Below, piece after piece: positions 61,235-64,000 of a stretch of 64,000 nucleotides of DNA. The stretch covers positions 3,658,001-3,722,000 of the forward strand of contig BQOK01000001.1 in the NCBI GenBank assembly GCA_022835495.1. The letters are read 5' to 3'. The notes under the pieces were generated by a model. It had not been told where the DNA came from and did not search any database. It saw only the letters and a program-made list of their open reading frames with translations. Both the position numbers and the translations under genes were made by a program. This DNA is from Oscillospiraceae bacterium. GTDB taxonomy: Bacteria > Bacillota > Clostridia > Oscillospirales > Ruminococcaceae. Each line of letters starts with the position of its first letter. Within the stretch, counting starts at the first letter, position 1.

Positions 61235-62310
61235 GCCTGGGCGGCGGTGTAGGCGTCGCAGGCCTTCTGCATCACGTCGAACAGCACGTAATTTTCCACA
61301 GGCACCTTTTCAGGGATGCGGCCGCCGTCCACAAAGACTTGCTGCTGGCTGTCGTAATAGTTTTTAATGGTTCCGTCGGCCAGAGCCTTTACGATAAACT
61401 CGCCGGTAAGCCACTCCCCGGAATCTTTCGTTGCCAGGATGGTGGCGTCGTCGGCTTCGATCTCCTTGGCAAGCCAGCCGCAGACTTCTTCGATGTGGGG
61501 TGCACGGTAATCCTGGGCTTTCAACAGCGCCTGGCCGAACCGGACCAGGATATCCTCATGCTCCTGGGCATACTCCTCGGTGCAGATAAAGCTGCCCGGG
61601 AAGGTGACGGTATCCACAAAATCGCCGTTGCTGCCAAGGCTCAGGCAGTTATCGCCCATTTGTTCCTTGATGGTGGTGGTACTGGGAGCCCATGTGGCAC
61701 AGGCGTCTACCTGGCCGCTGATCATGGCGGACACGCAGCCATTTGCGTCCATCTCCACCACCTTCACGTCGTCCTGCGTGAGGCCGGCGGTAGAGAGCAC
61801 CAGGTTCAGCACAATCTCGGCGGAAGTTCCGGCAGTGGAGGCCACCGTTTTGCCCTTCAGGTCAGCCACGCTGTTGATGCCCCGCTCCTTGTTGGCAAGT
61901 ACCTCGTCCGAGACGCCCAGCAGGTCCAGTGCAAAAATTTTGGCCTGGCCCTCGATGCACAAAGCGTGGGCGCCGTGGCCGATCTGCGAGATGTCGATGT
62001 CGCCCGAGGCCATGGCGGCGATCTCAGCGGGGCCGCCCTGGAACTGGGTGAGCTTGACATCCAGCCCCACCTCGTCGAAATACCCCATCTCAATGCCGGT
62101 AACGATGGCCGAGCCGCTGCCCATGTTGGGCATGTAAGCTACCCGCACGGTGGCGCGTTCATATTCCGGTGCTGCCGGTGCCGGTTCGCTCTGGCTCACC
62201 GGCTGGCTGGCGGGTTTTGAAGCCGGCTGGGAAGAGGGTGCTGCACCGCAGCCCGCCAGCAGCACAGCGGCCAGCACGGCAGCCAAAAGAATGCTTGTGA
62301 ATCGTTTCAT
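61231..62310 (-). CDS. NMT1/SsuA-type ABC transporter binding lipoprotein, copy 2
   Basis: A 359-residue lipoprotein with signal MKRFTSILLAAVLAAVLLAGC and a Pro/Ser linker (SSQPASKPASQPVSQ). YERATVRVAYMPNMGSGSAI and FQGGPAEIAAMASGDIDISQ show it is a paralogue of copy 1 at 57442. It is translationally coupled to the GlcNAc-2-epimerase-like gene. Both copies probably feed the ATPase and permease at 62628-64000. The usual ligands of this family are taurine, sulfonates, nitrate or thiamine precursors; the epimerase neighbour argues for an aminosugar-like ligand instead. Unresolved. Confidence 0.87.
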   Translation of the reverse strand: MKRFTSILLAAVLAAVLLAGCGAAPSSQPASKPASQPVSQSEPAPAAPEYERATVRVAYMPNMGSGSAIVTGIEMGYFDEVGLDVKLTQFQGGPAEIAAMASGDIDISQIGHGAHALCIEGQAKIFALDLLGVSDEVLANKERGINSVADLKGKTVASTAGTSAEIVLNLVLSTAGLTQDDVKVVEMDANGCVSAMISGQVDACATWAPSTTTIKEQMGDNCLSLGSNGDFVDTVTFPGSFICTEEYAQEHEDILVRFGQALLKAQDYRAPHIEEVCGWLAKEIEADDATILATKDSGEWLTGEFIVKALADGTIKNYYDSQQQVFVDGGRIPEKVPVENYVLFDVMQKACDAYTAAQA

Positions 62311-62383
62311 CGTTTATACCTCCATTCATTTTCGGCGGCGCACCGCAGCCGGCACGCCTTTTAGAAAATGTTTTCATGCCTTT

Positions 62384-62412
62384 AGTATATAGAAAATATT
62401 TTCTATATGAAA
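62384..62412 (-). promoter_or_regulatory. Promoter of SsuA-like copy 2 with 22-base perfect palindrome
   Basis: TTTCAT (62412-62407), 17 bases, TATACT (62389-62384). The spacer is filled by a perfect 22-base palindrome at 62387-62408 (centre AAAATATTTT). AGTATGA begins at 62412, in the same position relative to the -35 as before copy 1. Confidence 0.65.
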
Positions 62413-62538
62413 GTATGAATTTTTATCCTCCTTTTCGGGAACCTCATTGTGTAGAATGTCCAAATAATTTGCTCTGTTTTTTGCCAGATGCCACAAAACC
62501 TCCGAGTGCTTTTGCAGCGGGTATGTCATCTTTTGTAA

Positions 62539-62583
62539 TTCTTCAAAAAAAACAGGGCCGCCGCAAAATGCGGCAGCCCTGTT
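62539..62583 (-). terminator. Terminator of the ABC ATPase gene
   Basis: AACAGGGCCGCCGCA / TGCGGCAGCCCTGTT with one mismatch, then TTTTTTTT on the minus strand. Confidence 0.88.
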
Positions 62584-62627
62584 TAACAAAAAGGAGGATA
62601 CAACGTGAAATCGTTATTAAAAGAGGC

Positions 62628-63419
62628 TTATTTGCGCACTTCCAGATACTCTTGATACACCTGGCTCCAGATGTAATTCTTAAGCTCCAAAAAGCGCGGG
62701 CTCATCTTGGTTTCCTGGTCGCGGGGGTAGGGAATGTCGATGTCCACAACTTCCTTAATGCGGCCGGGGCGTGCACTCATAATGACCACCTTCTGCCCCA
62801 GGATAATCGCTTCCTCCACATCGTGGGTGATAAAAAAGCAGGTCTTTTGCTCTTTTTCCCAGGTTTCCAGCAGTTCAGTCTGCAGCTGGGTGCGGGTCTG
62901 GGCGTCCAGCGCGCCGAAAGGTTCGTCCATCAGCAGCACCTGCGGCTCGGCCGCATAGGCGCGCGCAATGGCAACGCGCTGCTTCATGCCGCCTGAAAGT
63001 TCTTTGGGGTAATGATCCGCAAACTTTTCCAGGTCGACCATTTTTAAGTATTTATCCACCACTGCGTCCGCTTCCGGGCCCTTGATGCCCCGCATGTCCA
63101 GCGCGAACTTCACGTTCTTGCGCACAGTAAGCCAGGGGAACAGGGCGTACTGCTGGAACACCACGCCGCGCTCAGGGCCGGGGCCCTCGACCTCTTTGCC
63201 GTCCACATACACATGGCCCTCGGTGGGCTCAAGCAGGCCCGCGATGATGTTCAAAATAGTCGATTTACCGCAGCCGGAGGGGCCTACCACCGTGACAAAC
63301 TCGTTCTCGTGGATGTCCATGGTCATTCCGTTCAGCGCGACCATCTCGCCGTTGCGGCCGTTGAACTTCTTCACCACGCCGTCGATGCGGACCTTTACTG
63401 CTGCACTGTTTCCTGCCAT
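62628..63419 (-). CDS. ABC transporter ATP-binding protein, SsuB/TauB/NrtD type
   Basis: A 263-residue ATPase. ATG at 63419 with GAGGAGGC upstream. It overlaps the permease end by 25 bases. Walker A GPSGCGKST (about 43-51), Q-loop FQQYALFPWL, signature ELSGGMKQRVAIARA (about 137-151), Walker B VLLMDEPFGALD and switch FITHDVEEAI are all intact. The SsuB/TauB branch is indicated by the HDVEEAIILGQKVVIMSARPGRI end. It energises uptake for the SsuA-like binding proteins. Confidence 0.93.
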   Translation of the reverse strand: MAGNSAAVKVRIDGVVKKFNGRNGEMVALNGMTMDIHENEFVTVVGPSGCGKSTILNIIAGLLEPTEGHVYVDGKEVEGPGPERGVVFQQYALFPWLTVRKNVKFALDMRGIKGPEADAVVDKYLKMVDLEKFADHYPKELSGGMKQRVAIARAYAAEPQVLLMDEPFGALDAQTRTQLQTELLETWEKEQKTCFFITHDVEEAIILGQKVVIMSARPGRIKEVVDIDIPYPRDQETKMSPRFLELKNYIWSQVYQEYLEVRK

Positions 63420-64000
63420 CCTGTGAGCCTCCTCTCCAAGAATCGCACCAGCTTCTCCATGCCGATGCCGATGATGCCGATCACAATAATGCCCATGAGC
63501 ACAGTGCCCATGTCGTAATAGCCGCTGGCCTTTTGGATCATCATGCCCAGGCCCTCGGACGCGCCGGTAAGCTCGGCCGCCACCAGGGTGGTGAGCGAAG
63601 CCGACAGGCCCAGCCTTGCGCCAGTAAGGATAAACGGGGTGGATGCGGGGATAACCACCCGGAAGAAGATGTCCCTGTCTGAAGCGCCCAAAATGCGGGC
63701 GGCCTTGATCAGGGTGATATCCACATTGCACACACCCTGGTAAATGGTGACCACCAGCACCAGGAAAGAGGCGATAAAGATCACAATGACCTTGGCTTTT
63801 TCGCCCACGCCGGCGCCCACGATAACAAGCGGGATATAGGCAAGCGGCGGAATGTTGCGCACGAATTGGATCCATGGCTCTACCACATGGCGGAAAGGCG
63901 CGTACCAGCCCATCAAAAACGCCATTGGAATAGACGCCACAAAACCGATGCCGAACCCTGCGAGCACCCGGAACAAGCTGTAGCCGATGTGCACCCACAA
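63395..64000 (-). CDS. ABC transporter permease, SsuC/TauC type, truncated by window edge
   Basis: The C-terminal 201 residues of a permease whose 5' end lies beyond base 64000. The EAA-type loop is KAARILGASDRDIFFRVVIPAS (about 99-120). PPLAYIPLVIVGAGVGEKAKV is the conserved block ahead of it. Five helices remain. This is the binding-protein-dependent transport (BPD_transp_1) fold of SsuC/TauC/NrtB. Its last codons overlap the ATPase start, so they are translated together. Confidence 0.92.
   Translation of the reverse strand: MWVHIGYSLFRVLAGFGIGFVASIPMAFLMGWYAPFRHVVEPWIQFVRNIPPLAYIPLVIVGAGVGEKAKVIVIFIASFLVLVVTIYQGVCNVDITLIKAARILGASDRDIFFRVVIPASTPFILTGARLGLSASLTTLVAAELTGASEGLGMMIQKASGYYDMGTVLMGIIVIGIIGIGMEKLVRFLERRLTGWQETVQQ

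Larger units (their letters stand above)
62311..62627. promoter_or_regulatory. 317-base region with terminator and promoter
   Basis: No gene. It contains the ATPase-gene terminator (62539-62583) and the promoter of copy 2 with its palindrome (62384-62412). The stretch 62430-62538 shows nothing recognisable. Confidence 0.7.

Noticed and set aside
45892-62310. Sulfoquinovose (sulfoglycolysis) pathway built from TSUP, SsuA-like proteins, AGE-family enzyme and aldolase
   Set aside because: The AGE protein matches the RnBP/GlcNAc-2-epimerase blocks, not YihS. No sulfofructose kinase, sulfolactaldehyde reductase or sulfoquinovosidase is present. Kept only as a remote option in the TSUP finding.
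62628-63998. Apparent permease-ATPase fusion in one minus-strand frame
   Set aside because: The first 193 residues are the out-of-frame reading of the permease gene. The real permease is in another frame, and the ATPase starts at 63419 with a good ribosome binding site.
1-64000. tRNA, rRNA, CRISPR, insertion sequence or prophage
   Set aside because: Reading both strands showed no cloverleaf-like TPsiC stems, no regularly spaced repeats, and no transposase, integrase or phage structural motifs.

Overview
The window is a GC-rich (about 60 %, estimated by eye), gene-dense stretch of a bacterial chromosome. AGGAGG-type ribosome binding sites, TTGACA/TATAAT promoters, ATGA-coupled operons and lipoproteins with Pro-Ala-Ser linkers (ASQPASQPAS) all point to a Gram-positive anaerobe of class Clostridia. 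The gene set (fructosamine use, ketodeoxysugar-acid and aminosugar catabolism, many hybrid kinases) fits a gut Oscillospiraceae-type organism. I cannot name the genus. About fifty genes are present, most on the minus strand. I see no rRNA, tRNA, CRISPR array, phage or insertion sequence.

Layout. 1-3.2 kb: truncated amino-acid-type binding lipoprotein, an aminotransferase coupled to a LarA-type racemase. 3.4-12 kb: signalling block, with a hybrid kinase coupled to a REC-HD-GYP-PAS-PAS-GGDEF cyclic-di-GMP protein, and a divergent BvgS-like hybrid kinase. 12-19.9 kb: alpha/beta hydrolase; a fusion of an endonuclease Q-like PHP nuclease to a UvrD helicase ending in a clamp-binding-like motif (the most unusual gene here); and, divergently, KDPG aldolase, KDGal kinase, RecQ and a tautomerase. 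19.9-22.4 kb: ROK regulator and a frameshifted MFS transporter. 22.5-28.1 kb: GntP-like permease, HyuA-like protein, metallopeptidase/membrane pair and RraA-like protein. 28.7-32.8 kb: LacI regulator, KDG kinase, KDPG aldolase fused to a VOC domain, and an AEC permease. 33.4-42.1 kb: a fructoselysine/Amadori-product locus resembling Bacillus frlBONMD plus enteric frlC, with two deglycase paralogues and a UTRA regulator. 42.2-45.8 kb: Sel1-repeat and toroid-like proteins. 45-49.5 kb: aldolase, TIM, LarA-like and TSUP genes. 49.7-55 kb: PGI-ManA and NagB/NagA/TSUP. 55-64 kb: two-component system, two paralogous NMT1/SsuA-type binding proteins, LacI regulator, GlcNAc-2-epimerase-like enzyme, and an SsuBC-type ATPase and truncated permease.

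The genes form a catabolic island. Imported fructosamines, aminosugars and sugar acids are converted to glucose-6-P, fructose-6-P, pyruvate and triose-P. Each module appears to have a local regulator (ROK, LacI twice, GntR/UTRA, two-component). Recurrent promoter and operator motifs suggest cross-talk: one 14-bp LacI-type site recurs three times around 28-30 kb, and the two SsuA-like genes share promoter architecture. Two transporters (MFS near 20.6 kb, DMT near 34.7 kb) each carry a one-base frameshift in a G/C-rich run. These may be genuine decay or sequence error.
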